A DNA stretch of 64,000 nucleotides from Burkholderia puraquae (lineage in GTDB: Bacteria; Pseudomonadota; Gammaproteobacteria; Burkholderiales; Burkholderiaceae). Below the pieces are notes generated by a model. That model made no database searches and was not told where the DNA came from. It saw only the letters and a list, made by a program, of their open reading frames with translations. Positions 1 through 8,114 of the stretch are shown here, piece after piece (positions within the stretch are counted from its first letter, which is position 1; each line of letters opens with the position of its first letter). The stretch is taken from the NCBI RefSeq assembly GCF_002099195.1, contig NZ_NBYX01000011.1:186001-250000 (forward strand), given 5' to 3'. The position numbers and the translations under genes were made by a program.

Positions 1-375
1 CTGCGCACGATCGCGATCGTCGCGGCGCTTGGCGCGCTCGGCTTCCTGCTGAGCCTCGTGCTGCCGTCGACGCCGCTGCGCTTCATCGCACTGGTGCTCG
101 GCGGCGCATGCATCCCGCTGCTGTATCCGTGCTTCTGGTCGATGCCGCCGCGCTACTTCACCGGCGCGCGGGCGGCGGCGAGCGTCGCGGCGATCAACTC
201 GATCGGCAACCTCGGCGGCTTCTTCAGCCAGAACCTGATGCCGTTCGCCGGCAAGGTGACGGGCACCGCGTTCGGGCCGATGATCGTGCCGATCGTGTGT
301 CTTGCGCTGCTCGGGATCGGCGCGCTGGTCGCGTGGACGCGGTCGGAGCGGGGGATGGTGGCGGCGCGGGCGTAA
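1..375 (+). CDS. MFS transporter, C-terminal part (gene cut by window start)
   Basis: The frame is open from the first base, so the start lies upstream of the window. The visible 124 residues are hydrophobic and hold about three to four membrane segments. They include the stretch SVAAINSIGNLGGFFSQNLMP, which resembles the helix 10-11 region of anion:cation symporter (phthalate/tartrate permease) type MFS proteins. The product is therefore probably an inner-membrane carboxylate or aromatic-acid importer. The substrate cannot be told from this end. It converges with the membrane-protein gene that follows, with only 12 bases between the stops. Confidence 0.75.
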   Translation: MRTIAIVAALGALGFLLSLVLPSTPLRFIALVLGGACIPLLYPCFWSMPPRYFTGARAAASVAAINSIGNLGGFFSQNLMPFAGKVTGTAFGPMIVPIVCLALLGIGALVAWTRSERGMVAARA

Positions 376-387
376 CGGAGCGCGGCG

Positions 388-1068
388 TTACCGCTTCATC
401 AACCGGTTTCCGACGATCGAGAAGTTGGCCGATGCGTGCGTGTTCGACAGCAGGTACTTGAGCGCGTGGATGTCGGGTGCAGTCGTCGTGAAGTGCCTGT
501 CGCCGTCGAAGATGAAGTTCCACGTGACGATGCCGCGGCTGGTGCCGGGGTCGTCCACGTGGATCGCCTGCAGCGATGCGAGCGGATATGCGCGCTCGTG
601 CCAGTCGAACAGGTGTCGTACGTAGAGGTGATCCGGCGTGACGATTTCGTAGCGCCGCAGGAAGGGCGTCGCGATGAGGAGGAGCACCGTCGTGAAGATC
701 AGCCACGAGCGGGCGCCGCGCCACAGGACGGCCCGCGCCGAAGGGCGGCCGCGCACCATGACGCGGTAGCGCGCGTAGGTGGGCTGCACGATGACTGCCG
801 TGCCGAACCACCAGGCGATCGCGATGAACCCGAGCGGCACGTTCATGAACGGCACCGAAAACGCGCCGACGAAGCTCGTCGGAAAATCCACGAGCCGCGC
901 GGTCGATACGAACCCGAGCCCGACGTAGCTGCCGGCCGGATGCGGGATGAACACGGCGGTCGTCAGGGCCTGCAGCGCGAGCAGGACGGGCCAGCACAGC
1001 AGCGATACGGCAAGCCAGCCGGCTGCGACTGCGCAGAAGATGAGTACGTAGCTGCGGAGTGTTTTCAT
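388..1068 (-). CDS. Membrane protein with C-terminal PH-like (YdbS-type) region, unknown function
   Basis: The product has 226 residues from the ATG at 1068. A longer frame from 1164 adds 32 residues of low-complexity sequence and is not preferred. Hydrophobic segments lie at about residues 5-27, 55-90 and 120-140. They are followed by a polar C-terminal domain of about 85 residues that starts near RRYEIVTPDHLYVR. A strand-rich tail of that kind after paired membrane helices recalls bacterial PH (bPH2/YdbS-like) proteins, but the match is by pattern only. No catalytic motif is visible. It is a lone gene, convergent with the MFS gene to its left. Confidence 0.6.
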   Translation of the reverse strand: MKTLRSYVLIFCAVAAGWLAVSLLCWPVLLALQALTTAVFIPHPAGSYVGLGFVSTARLVDFPTSFVGAFSVPFMNVPLGFIAIAWWFGTAVIVQPTYARYRVMVRGRPSARAVLWRGARSWLIFTTVLLLIATPFLRRYEIVTPDHLYVRHLFDWHERAYPLASLQAIHVDDPGTSRGIVTWNFIFDGDRHFTTTAPDIHALKYLLSNTHASANFSIVGNRLMKR

Positions 1069-1374
1069 CGTGGCGAAGGGGAACGCGATCGGCTCGCGCG
1101 TTGGCGCGCAAGGAACGCAGGACGGTGATGGCGAAGGATTGTAGCGCCACGCCGATGCTGTCACCGGGCGCGGCCCGCGGGGATTTGAGGATGGGTCGAA
1201 AACGACTTCGTAGGCCGACCATCCGAACGGCCGACTGCTCGCGAGGATGTCTGCGCGGTACCGGGCATTACATCTGTCATTCCTCGCCGTCCGCCATCGA
1301 CGCGAAGACGACTACCCCTGACGCGTAGGCGGCGGGGCATCGCGGCAACCGCTGGCACCACCGCCTTCGCCGGC
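1069..1374. other. Intergenic region, no gene seen
   Basis: These 306 bases lie upstream of the membrane-protein gene and downstream of the histidine kinase stop. The short reading frames here are high-GC noise with no convincing ribosome binding site. A GTAGGCGGCGG arm near 1325 is partly repeated in inverse as GCCGGCCTAC near 1368. It could form a weak stem, but there is no T tract. I see nothing else of note. Confidence 0.5.
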
Positions 1375-3165
1375 CTACCCGCGCGCACCGCGATCCCCGC
1401 CATGCGCAACCGTCACCTGCGCATGCGACAGCGGAATCTCCACCTCGACCGTCGTCCCCTCGCCGAGCGTCGTCGCAATCCGCAGCGTGCCGCCGACGAG
1501 ATACGCGCGCTCGCGTAACCCGACCAGCCCGAACGATCCCGACTTGCGCGGCACGCCGGGATCGAATCCCGCGCCGTCGTCGCGAATCGTCAGCTCGATC
1601 GCATTGTTCGCATGCACGAGTTCGACGTTCGCATGCGATGCGGCCGCGTGCCGCGCGACGTTCGCGAGCGCTTCCTGCGCGATGCGGAACACCGCCGTCG
1701 CATACGGCTCGTCGAGTTGCAGCTCGGGCGGGTCGACATGCAGCGTGCATTCGATGCCGTGACGGTGCCGGAAATCCTCCACGAGCCATTGCATTGCCGC
1801 GGCGAAGCCGAGATCGTCGAGCATCAGCGGGCGCAGGTCCGACGCGATGCGGCGCGTCGCGGCCACCGCGCCGCGCGCCAGCGCGTGCATCGCCGCGATC
1901 TTGCGCGCCAGTTGCGCATCGTCCTGCGGCACGCGGTCGATCAGCCATTCGAGGTCGTTCTTCAGCGTCGCGAGCGTCTGCGCGAGTTCGTCGTGCAGCT
2001 CGCGTGCGATGCGGCGCTGCTCGGCTTCGCGTGCGCTCGCACTGATCGCGGCGATCTCGCGGAGTTCCTCGCGCGACGACTGCAGCGCCCGCTCCGCGCG
2101 CACGCGGTCCTCGACTTCGCGCCGCAGGTCGCGGTTCGACGCGCTCAGTTGCGCGGTGCGCGCGGCGACGCGTTGTTCGAGCCGCTCGTTCGCGTCGTTC
2201 AGCTGCGCACTCTTCTGCACGACGAGCAGATGCTGGTAGCGCGCGCCGGCCAGTGCGCGCACCGTCTGCGCATGCAGCCGGCCGTTCTCGAACAGCATCG
2301 CGAACAGTACGACGCCGGACGCGACGAGGCCGTACGCGCGCCCCGCGTAGAAGCCGAGATCGTAGCGCCCGTGATTCAGCATCGACGACAGCGCGATGTC
2401 GAACAGCCACGCGACGAGCACCGTCATCACCCACAGGTCGAGCACGGAATGGCGCCGCCGCCGCTGCCACATCAGCATCAGCGCCACCAGGTTCAGCCCC
2501 CAGACGACCGTGATCGCGTTCGTCATCGTCGCGGCCATCCGGTTGCCGTTCATGATGCGCGGCAGCAGGTCGTGGCCGGCCGTCGCGAGCAGGGCGAGCG
2601 CGACCGTCGCGCCGACTGCGGCCGCGATGCACAGCACCACGGGAATCGCTGCACGGCGCCGTGGGGCCGGGATCGGGTCCGTGGCACGCGATGTCGCGCG
2701 CAGCAGCGCGTACGCGGCGACCGCCAGCGGAAAGCCGCCGTGCCAGAACAGGTACAGCCAGGCGGTGGTCTGGTCGCCGGCGCCGAGCAGGCCGGTCGGC
2801 GCGAACAGCCCGGGAAAGGTCAGCATGTGGGTGCCGGCCATGAAACCCGTGAACAGGTAGCCGCCCGCGAGCACGAGCAGCGGTTTCTCGCGCAGGATCG
2901 CGTACTGGCCGAGCAGCAGGCCGGCCGTCACCATGTCGTTGACGACGATCGCCGACTGGTACACGGGGATGAACGCCCAGCCCGGCGCGAGCGGCCTGCC
3001 CGCGAACGGCGCAAGCGCGGCGAAGATCACGGCGGACACGAGCACGGTCGCGAGCGCGAGCCGCCGCTCGCGGCGGCCCGGCGGCAGCGACGACATGAAC
3101 AGGCGCGATGCGTCCGGGTGATCGTCGTCCGGGGGCGACGGCGGGAAGCGGAAGACGGCCGTCAT
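1375..3165 (-). CDS. NarL-family sensor histidine kinase with MASE4-like membrane input domain
   Basis: The product is a 596-residue membrane kinase. Residues about 30-290 hold six to eight hydrophobic segments resembling a MASE-type integral membrane sensor. A coiled coil follows at about 310-370. The HisKA_3 dimerisation motif is RELHDELAQTL, with the phosphoacceptor His391. The HATPase domain carries AQEALANVARHA and DDGAGFDPG and ends near residue 580. It phosphorylates a LuxR-type response regulator, and that gene lies just upstream. The two overlap by four bases (ATGA), so they are translationally coupled. The signal is unknown; a MASE-type domain suggests a membrane-soluble or respiratory cue. 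Confidence 0.9.
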   Translation of the reverse strand: MTAVFRFPPSPPDDDHPDASRLFMSSLPPGRRERRLALATVLVSAVIFAALAPFAGRPLAPGWAFIPVYQSAIVVNDMVTAGLLLGQYAILREKPLLVLAGGYLFTGFMAGTHMLTFPGLFAPTGLLGAGDQTTAWLYLFWHGGFPLAVAAYALLRATSRATDPIPAPRRRAAIPVVLCIAAAVGATVALALLATAGHDLLPRIMNGNRMAATMTNAITVVWGLNLVALMLMWQRRRRHSVLDLWVMTVLVAWLFDIALSSMLNHGRYDLGFYAGRAYGLVASGVVLFAMLFENGRLHAQTVRALAGARYQHLLVVQKSAQLNDANERLEQRVAARTAQLSASNRDLRREVEDRVRAERALQSSREELREIAAISASAREAEQRRIARELHDELAQTLATLKNDLEWLIDRVPQDDAQLARKIAAMHALARGAVAATRRIASDLRPLMLDDLGFAAAMQWLVEDFRHRHGIECTLHVDPPELQLDEPYATAVFRIAQEALANVARHAAASHANVELVHANNAIELTIRDDGAGFDPGVPRKSGSFGLVGLRERAYLVGGTLRIATTLGEGTTVEVEIPLSHAQVTVAHGGDRGARG

Positions 3166-3806
3166 GCGTCACCGCCGAGGTCGAGGTCGTGGCGCACCGC
3201 GTAGCGGACCAATGCGGCGTCGTGCGGCAGCGCCATCTTCTCGAGGATCCGTGTCTTGTACGTACTGACCGTCTTCGCGCTCAGCGCGAGTTCGGTCGCG
3301 ATCTGTGTGACGGTCTGGCCCGCGACGATGCGGCGCATCACGTCGAGCTCGCGCGCGGACAGCCGTTCGTGCGGCAGCGCCGCGGCCGGCGCGCGCAGCG
3401 TCAGCGCGAGGCTTTCGGCCGCCGACGGGCTCACGTAGACGCCGCCCGCCGCGACCTTGCCGACCGCTTCCACGAGCTCGGCGGTCGCGCTGTCCTTCGT
3501 CAGGTAGCCGGTTGCGCCGGCCTTGAACGCGCGCGCGGCGTACTGCGCCTCCGCATGCATCGTCAGCACGAGCGTGCGCAGCGACGGTGCATGGTGCTTC
3601 ACCAGCCGGATCAGCTCGATGCCGGTCGGCGCGGGCATCGACAGGTCGAGCAGCAACACGTCGGCGGCGCTGCGCTCGACCAGCGCGAGCGTGCCCGAGC
3701 CGTCGCTCGCCTCGCCGACGATTTCGAAACCGCCGGCCGTTTCCAGGATGTAACGCAGTCCGTCCCGCATGACTGCGTGATCGTCAGCCAGAATTACCCT
3801 GATCAT
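3162..3806 (-). CDS. NarL/FixJ-family response regulator
   Basis: The product has 214 residues. The receiver domain (about 1-120) has the acidic pair Asp8-Asp9, phosphoacceptor Asp54 in LLLDLSMP, and the conserved Lys in GYLTKDS. A LuxR-type HTH follows at about residues 148-205 (LSARELDVMRRI and SAKTVSTYKTRI). The ATG at 3806 has an AGAGGA-type ribosome binding site. It is first in a two-gene operon with the kinase that follows. It presumably binds DNA as a phospho-dimer; its targets are not evident in this window. Confidence 0.93.
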   Translation of the reverse strand: MIRVILADDHAVMRDGLRYILETAGGFEIVGEASDGSGTLALVERSAADVLLLDLSMPAPTGIELIRLVKHHAPSLRTLVLTMHAEAQYAARAFKAGATGYLTKDSATAELVEAVGKVAAGGVYVSPSAAESLALTLRAPAAALPHERLSARELDVMRRIVAGQTVTQIATELALSAKTVSTYKTRILEKMALPHDAALVRYAVRHDLDLGGDA

Positions 3807-4128
3807 CTAGCGATCCTCTTCGGGACGACGCCGCGCACGGTTTGTTCGATGGTCGCCGCGACCGTTCTTCTGATCAATATATTCCGCCGAATCGGAAAAC
3901 GGTACACATCCGGGAAATTTTCGAGATGGCCGATCGCGGAATGTGCACTGAAGCGAAATAATCCCGGGGAAAAAGTATGCGGCGGAGCAGGCGTGAATCA
4001 GGGTATTCCCCGATGACGACGACGGCCGGAACAGGGCGGCGGCGCGGGTCGCGAGCTGCGCCGCGAACCGTCCCGATTCGGGGCTAAACTGGTTCCCGAT
4101 GCCACGACACCACCCGAGGAGCCCCGCG
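3807..4128. promoter_or_regulatory. Divergent intergenic region between two-component operon and HExxH gene
   Basis: These 322 bases separate two divergent genes. The stretch 3860-3985 is clearly more AT-rich than its surroundings (for example GATCAATATATTCCG), as expected for promoters. No exact sigma-70 hexamer pair or strong palindrome stands out. An upstream ATG at 4099 is in frame with the next gene but lacks a ribosome binding site. Confidence 0.45.
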
Positions 4129-4581
4129 ATGATCGATCTTGCCGATATCCTGGCGTCCGCACTGCCCGCCGCCGTCGCATGGGCCGAAGCGGAGGCGGCG
4201 CGCGGGATCGCGCAGGGCGAGCCACTGACGCCCGCGCAAGCCGACGACGCGCGCACGGTGGGCGTCGCGCAGCCGGAGCGGATCCGCGTGGTGATCGTCG
4301 ACCGCATGCCGTTTCCCGAGGTGCCTTCGCTCGCCGCGATCGCCCGCGACACGGGGCTCCTGTCGCCGGGGACGATCGGGCTCACGCTCGGTCATGCGGT
4401 GTACGTGCTGCGTGGCCAGGACACGCGCCGCCTGCTGACCCACGAATTCCGCCACGTACATCAGTACGAGGCCGCCGGATCGATCGGCGCTTTTCTCGCG
4501 CGCTATCTGCAGGAGATCGCAACGCTCGGCTACCACGACGCGCCGCTCGAGGCCGACGCGCGGCATCACGAGTTCGATTGA
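4129..4581 (+). CDS. Small HExxH protein, putative zinc metalloprotease-like, unknown function
   Basis: The product has 150 residues from ATG 4129, chosen because GAGGAG lies seven bases upstream; a frame from 4099 adds ten residues without such a site. The C-terminal half contains THEFRHVHQYE, giving a canonical HExxH (His105, Glu106, His109) of the kind that binds zinc in gluzincin-like peptidases. There is no signal peptide and no membrane segment. The protein is short for a peptidase. It could be a minimal metallopeptidase domain or a fold that keeps the motif for metal binding only. The gene stands alone, about 100 bases before the DedA gene. Confidence 0.55.
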   Translation: MIDLADILASALPAAVAWAEAEAARGIAQGEPLTPAQADDARTVGVAQPERIRVVIVDRMPFPEVPSLAAIARDTGLLSPGTIGLTLGHAVYVLRGQDTRRLLTHEFRHVHQYEAAGSIGAFLARYLQEIATLGYHDAPLEADARHHEFD

Positions 4582-4683
4582 CCCTTCACGCCGGCGCGAC
4601 CGCGCGCACCTCCCGATGAACGTTCCCCATGCCATCGCCGGCCCGGTGTTCGCACGCCGGGTCGCCCCGCCGTGGAGCGTGCA

Positions 4684-6702
4684 ATGAGCAACACGATCCA
4701 CGCGTGGATCGGCGCGATCGGCGCGCATCCGCTGCTCGTGCTCGCGATCGTGTTCATGGCCGCCTGTGCCGAGGCGATCGCGCTGATCGGCACGGTCGTG
4801 CCGGCCGGCGCGGTGATGTTCGCGGCCGGTGCGCTGATCGGCGCGGGCGCGCTCGACGGCTGGACGACGATCGGTGTCGCGGCGGTCGGCGCCGTGGTTG
4901 GCGACGGGATCAGCTATGAACTCGGGCGGCACTACCGCGGGGTGATCCGCAACGCGTGGGCGCGCTTCGGCTATGCGGCTGCCTACTCGCGCGGCGAGGA
5001 GTTCGTGCTGCGTCACGGCATGAAAAGCATCGTGCTCGCGCGCTTTCTTGCGCCGGTGCGCGCGGTCGTACCGGTCGTCGTCGGCTGTGCGACGCTGCCG
5101 CGCCGGTCGTTCTATCCGGTCAACGTCATCTCGGCGCTCATCTGGGCGCCCGTGCACGTCGCACCGGGCATCCTGTTCGGGGCATCGGCCGTGCTGGCCG
5201 CGGCGATCAGCGTGCGGGTCGCCGTGATCCTGCTGGTCGTCGCGGCGCTGGTCGCGCTCGTGTGGATCGGCGTGCGCGTCGCATTGCGGCGCGGCTGGCC
5301 GCTGCTGCGTCGCGCGCTCGTCGAAGGCGTGCACGCATGCGCGCGCCGCTGGCCGCGGGTCGGCGCGCGGCTGCACGACGCGATCGCTTACGTGCGCGGC
5401 CTGCCGGGCGCGGTGCCCGTCCTCGCGCTGCTGTTCATCGGCTGCGTGTGGCTGTTCGCGGGCCTCGTGCAGGATGTCGTCGCGAACGATCCGCTGATGC
5501 AGGCGGACATCGCGCTGTACGCGTTCCTGCAGAACCTGCGCACGCCGCCGGTGGACGCCGCGATGCGCGCGCTTGCCGTGCTGCACGGGCACGATACGGG
5601 GCTGATCGTCGCGGCCGCGTTTCTCGTCTGGCTGCTGATCCATCGCTGCTGGCTGACGGCCGCCTGGTGGCTCGTGACGGTCGGCGCTGCCGTCGTGCTC
5701 GTGCCGGTGTTCGGCGCGGGCGTGCCCGGCGCGACGCCCGCGAGCCTGCCGCCCGGCGCGCTGCACGTGGCGCTGCCCGATGCCGAAGCCGCGTTCGCGA
5801 TTCTCGCAAGCAGCGGCCTCGGCTGGGTGCTGACGCGCGACCGGCCCGTGCGGTGGCGGATTCCGGTCGTGACGGCGGTGGTGCTGTGGATCGTGCTCGG
5901 CGGCTTCGCGCGGCTGTATGTCGGCGACACGTGGCTGTCGGGCCTGCTTGGCGGCTGGAGCCTCGGGCTGGCGTGGTTCGCGGTGCTGGCCGGCGCCTAT
6001 GCATACTGGCGCGTGCGCGAGCATGTGCAGCCACGGGGCGCGCTCATCGCAGTGATCGTGGTGCTCGCAACGGCCGGCGTATGGACGGTTCCCGCGCAAT
6101 GGCAGCTCGACCGTGCGGCGCACCCGCATGTCGGCGACGTGGTCGCGATGACCGTCGACCAGTGGCTGCGCGGCGGCTGGCAGCGCGTGCCGGTGCGGCG
6201 CACCGAGATCGGCGGCGACCGCGAGGAATATCTGCCGCTGCAGTGGAGCGCGACGTCGGATACGCTCGACCGGCATCTCGCGCAGGCCGGCTGGCAGCGT
6301 GCGGTGCCATGGTCGCCGGCCACCGCGCTGCGCTGGCTGTTGCCGCAGGCGCCGGCCGATGCGCTGCCGGTGCTGCCGCGCTACACGCACGGCGAAAGCA
6401 CGCATCGCGTGTTCGTCCGCGTCGATCCGGGCCAGCCGGAAAGCCGCCTCGTGCTGCGGCTGTGGCGTTATCCGTACGTATTGCAGGACGCGCTCGGCAT
6501 GCGGCCGCTGTGGTACGGCGCGCTGTATCGCGAGACGCTGCACCGGCCCGCGCGGCTGATGACGATCGTGCGCACGACGACGATCGACGATGCGGGGACG
6601 ATGGCGAAGGCGCTGGCGGTCGAGCCGACGATCGAGCATCCGCCGGCGGGGATGACGGCCGCGCCGGCAGAGGTGCTGCTGGTGTGGATGGTTCGGCCGT
6701 GA
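4684..6702 (+). CDS. DedA / PAP2-like / LssY_C three-domain membrane protein
   Basis: The product has 672 residues from ATG 4684 (GGAG at 4674-4677; an in-frame GTG at 4672 is the alternative). Residues 1 to about 200 form a DedA (SNARE-associated) domain with the GDGISYELGRHYR and FLAPVRAVVPVVVG motifs. Residues about 230-430 are a multi-helix region in the place of a PAP2 lipid phosphatase. About 460-672 is a soluble LssY_C domain. DedA proteins act in membrane lipid transport and envelope homeostasis. The PAP2-like part looks catalytically degenerate: where SGH and the GxHxxxD motif are expected it has ALPDAEAAF and YVGDTWLSGLLGG. It stands alone, convergent with the toxin-antitoxin pair. 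Confidence 0.85.
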   Translation: MSNTIHAWIGAIGAHPLLVLAIVFMAACAEAIALIGTVVPAGAVMFAAGALIGAGALDGWTTIGVAAVGAVVGDGISYELGRHYRGVIRNAWARFGYAAAYSRGEEFVLRHGMKSIVLARFLAPVRAVVPVVVGCATLPRRSFYPVNVISALIWAPVHVAPGILFGASAVLAAAISVRVAVILLVVAALVALVWIGVRVALRRGWPLLRRALVEGVHACARRWPRVGARLHDAIAYVRGLPGAVPVLALLFIGCVWLFAGLVQDVVANDPLMQADIALYAFLQNLRTPPVDAAMRALAVLHGHDTGLIVAAAFLVWLLIHRCWLTAAWWLVTVGAAVVLVPVFGAGVPGATPASLPPGALHVALPDAEAAFAILASSGLGWVLTRDRPVRWRIPVVTAVVLWIVLGGFARLYVGDTWLSGLLGGWSLGLAWFAVLAGAYAYWRVREHVQPRGALIAVIVVLATAGVWTVPAQWQLDRAAHPHVGDVVAMTVDQWLRGGWQRVPVRRTEIGGDREEYLPLQWSATSDTLDRHLAQAGWQRAVPWSPATALRWLLPQAPADALPVLPRYTHGESTHRVFVRVDPGQPESRLVLRLWRYPYVLQDALGMRPLWYGALYRETLHRPARLMTIVRTTTIDDAGTMAKALAVEPTIEHPPAGMTAAPAEVLLVWMVRP

Positions 6703-6718
6703 GGGGGTTGTGAGCCGC

Positions 6719-7048
6719 TTACGCGTGCGCCGGCTGTGCGGGGACGACGGACAGGCGCAGGCCGATGGTCTTGAGCACCGCGAGCAGGGTTTTCAGCGTC
6801 GGGTTGCCGTTGGGGGACAGCGTGCGATACAGCGATTCGCGGCTGATGCCGGCTTCGGCCGCGACGGCGCCGAGCCCGCCGTACGCTTCCGCGACCGTGC
6901 GCAGCGCGAGCAGGCCGGCCGCGCGGTTGTCGGGATCGTCGAGCGACTCCATCGCGACGCGCAGGTAGGCCACCGCGAGTTCGCGGTCGGCGCCGAGTTC
7001 GGCGACTTCCGCGTCGTGGTGCGATACCGCACCTTTGAGCTTGGTCAT
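6719..7048 (-). CDS. Antitoxin of HigA-like putative addiction module
   Basis: The product has 109 residues from ATG 7048, with GGAGGA upstream. A helix-turn-helix lies at about residues 60-100, with LGAVAAEAGISRESLYRTL followed by NPTLKTLLAVLKTIGLRL. This is characteristic of the putative addiction module antidote family (COG3636). The antitoxin normally binds its toxin and represses the shared promoter. It overlaps the toxin frame by four bases (7045-7048), the usual translational coupling. The gene looks intact although its partner is truncated. Confidence 0.85.
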   Translation of the reverse strand: MTKLKGAVSHHDAEVAELGADRELAVAYLRVAMESLDDPDNRAAGLLALRTVAEAYGGLGAVAAEAGISRESLYRTLSPNGNPTLKTLLAVLKTIGLRLSVVPAQPAHA

Positions 7049-7311
7049 GTGTTCCTCCGTTTCCAGTTCGCCCCGTGTTCCTTTGCGCGCCTGATGTCGT
7101 CGGGTTGACTGCGCTTGTCGCCGCCTGACAGCAGCAGCACCAGTGCGCTGCCGTACCGCCCGAAATACACGCGATAGCCGGCGCCGATGTGGACGCGCAG
7201 TTCGATCACGCCTTCGCCGACAGGCTCGCAATCGCCGAAATTGCCTGTCTGCACGCGGCGCAGGCGTTCACGAATCCGAGCCTGTGCAAGCTTGGCGCGC
7301 ACGGCGTTCAA
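7045..7311 (-). CDS. RelE/ParE-family toxin, 5'-truncated
   Basis: The frame encodes 88 residues and carries hallmarks of the RelE/HigB-like toxin family (COG3657): RIRERLRRVQTGNFGD, GEGVIELRVHIGAGYRVYF and LLLSGGDKRSQPDDIRRA. Family members usually begin about 20 residues earlier. Here in-frame homologous sequence (DGREPFTEW) runs upstream to a TAG at 7345-7347, right behind the TAA of the neighbouring gene, and contains no usable ATG or GTG. Only a TTG at 7311 remains. Expression would need reinitiation at that TTG after the upstream stop codons. The toxin is probably inactive or weakly made. A deletion that joined it to the phosphatase-like gene would explain the layout. Confidence 0.65.
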   Translation of the reverse strand: MNAVRAKLAQARIRERLRRVQTGNFGDCEPVGEGVIELRVHIGAGYRVYFGRYGSALVLLLSGGDKRSQPDDIRRAKEHGANWKRRNT

Positions 7312-7347
7312 CCATTCGGTGAAGGGTTCGCGACCGTCGTCGCGCTA

Positions 7348-7902
7348 TTACGGCTTCGCCGGCGCAGCGGTCGCGACCTTGTCGAGCGCGGCCGGGATGT
7401 ACGTATCGAGCTGCGCGGTCACCGATTCGTAGAAGGCGATCGGCTTGCCCCACGCGTCGGGCACATCGACGTGCTTCCCGGACGCATACTCGGCGAGCGT
7501 GAACACCTTGCCGGCGGCCGACGGATAGAGCGCGAGCACCTTCTCCTTGTGTTTGTCAGTCATCGTCAGGATCACGTCGGAATGCTTGACGTCGTTTGCG
7601 TTCAACTGCACCGAACGGTGCGCGGACGTGTCGATGCCGCGGCGCTTCATCAGGATCACGCCGTTTTCTTCGGGCTTTTCGTCGTACGGATCTTCGTCGA
7701 CCGCGCGCGAAATCACCGCGACGTGCGCGTGGCGCTGCGCGATCCACTGGCCGGCGATCGCCTCGGCCATCACGCTGCGCCCGGTGTTGCCGGTGTCGAC
7801 GAACGCCACCTTCTTCGGCTCGTCGGCGAACGCCGAAGTTGCGCACTGGATGCCGACGCAACAGAGCAGTGCAAGCGTGTTGAGGGTGTGCCTTCTTTTC
7901 AT
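7348..7902 (-). CDS. Secreted low-molecular-weight tyrosine phosphatase homologue lacking the catalytic Cys
   Basis: The product has 184 residues. The first about 26 form a signal peptide (basic start, hydrophobic core, TSAFA cleavage region), so it is likely periplasmic. The body resembles low-molecular-weight protein tyrosine phosphatases. The P-loop, normally C-x5-R-S, reads VDTGNTGRSVMAEA: the nucleophilic Cys is replaced by Asp36 and the second Cys by Gly41, while Arg42-Ser43 remain. The C-terminal VPDAWGKP still has the general-acid Asp. It cannot use cysteinyl-phosphate chemistry. It may bind phosphate or phosphotyrosine, or catalyse something else. Its stop lies just before the truncated toxin. 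Confidence 0.75.
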   Translation of the reverse strand: MKRRHTLNTLALLCCVGIQCATSAFADEPKKVAFVDTGNTGRSVMAEAIAGQWIAQRHAHVAVISRAVDEDPYDEKPEENGVILMKRRGIDTSAHRSVQLNANDVKHSDVILTMTDKHKEKVLALYPSAAGKVFTLAEYASGKHVDVPDAWGKPIAFYESVTAQLDTYIPAALDKVATAAPAKP

Positions 7903-8114
7903 GATGTCTCCGCGATGGTGGGGGAGCCCCGGCGGTGCGCCAGGGCTTGCGGGAGATCATGACGGCCGCATGCGACGGAAAAAAATAATCGGCTGGTTTT
8001 CGCAAGACGGCGTCGCTTCGCGGCAAGCGGGCCCGGTGGCCACGCATGCGCCGTGCGCCCGATCGGGGAAGCGGCGAGCCACGCCCCCGGTCGCGGCGCG
8101 TTACTGCTTCATCG

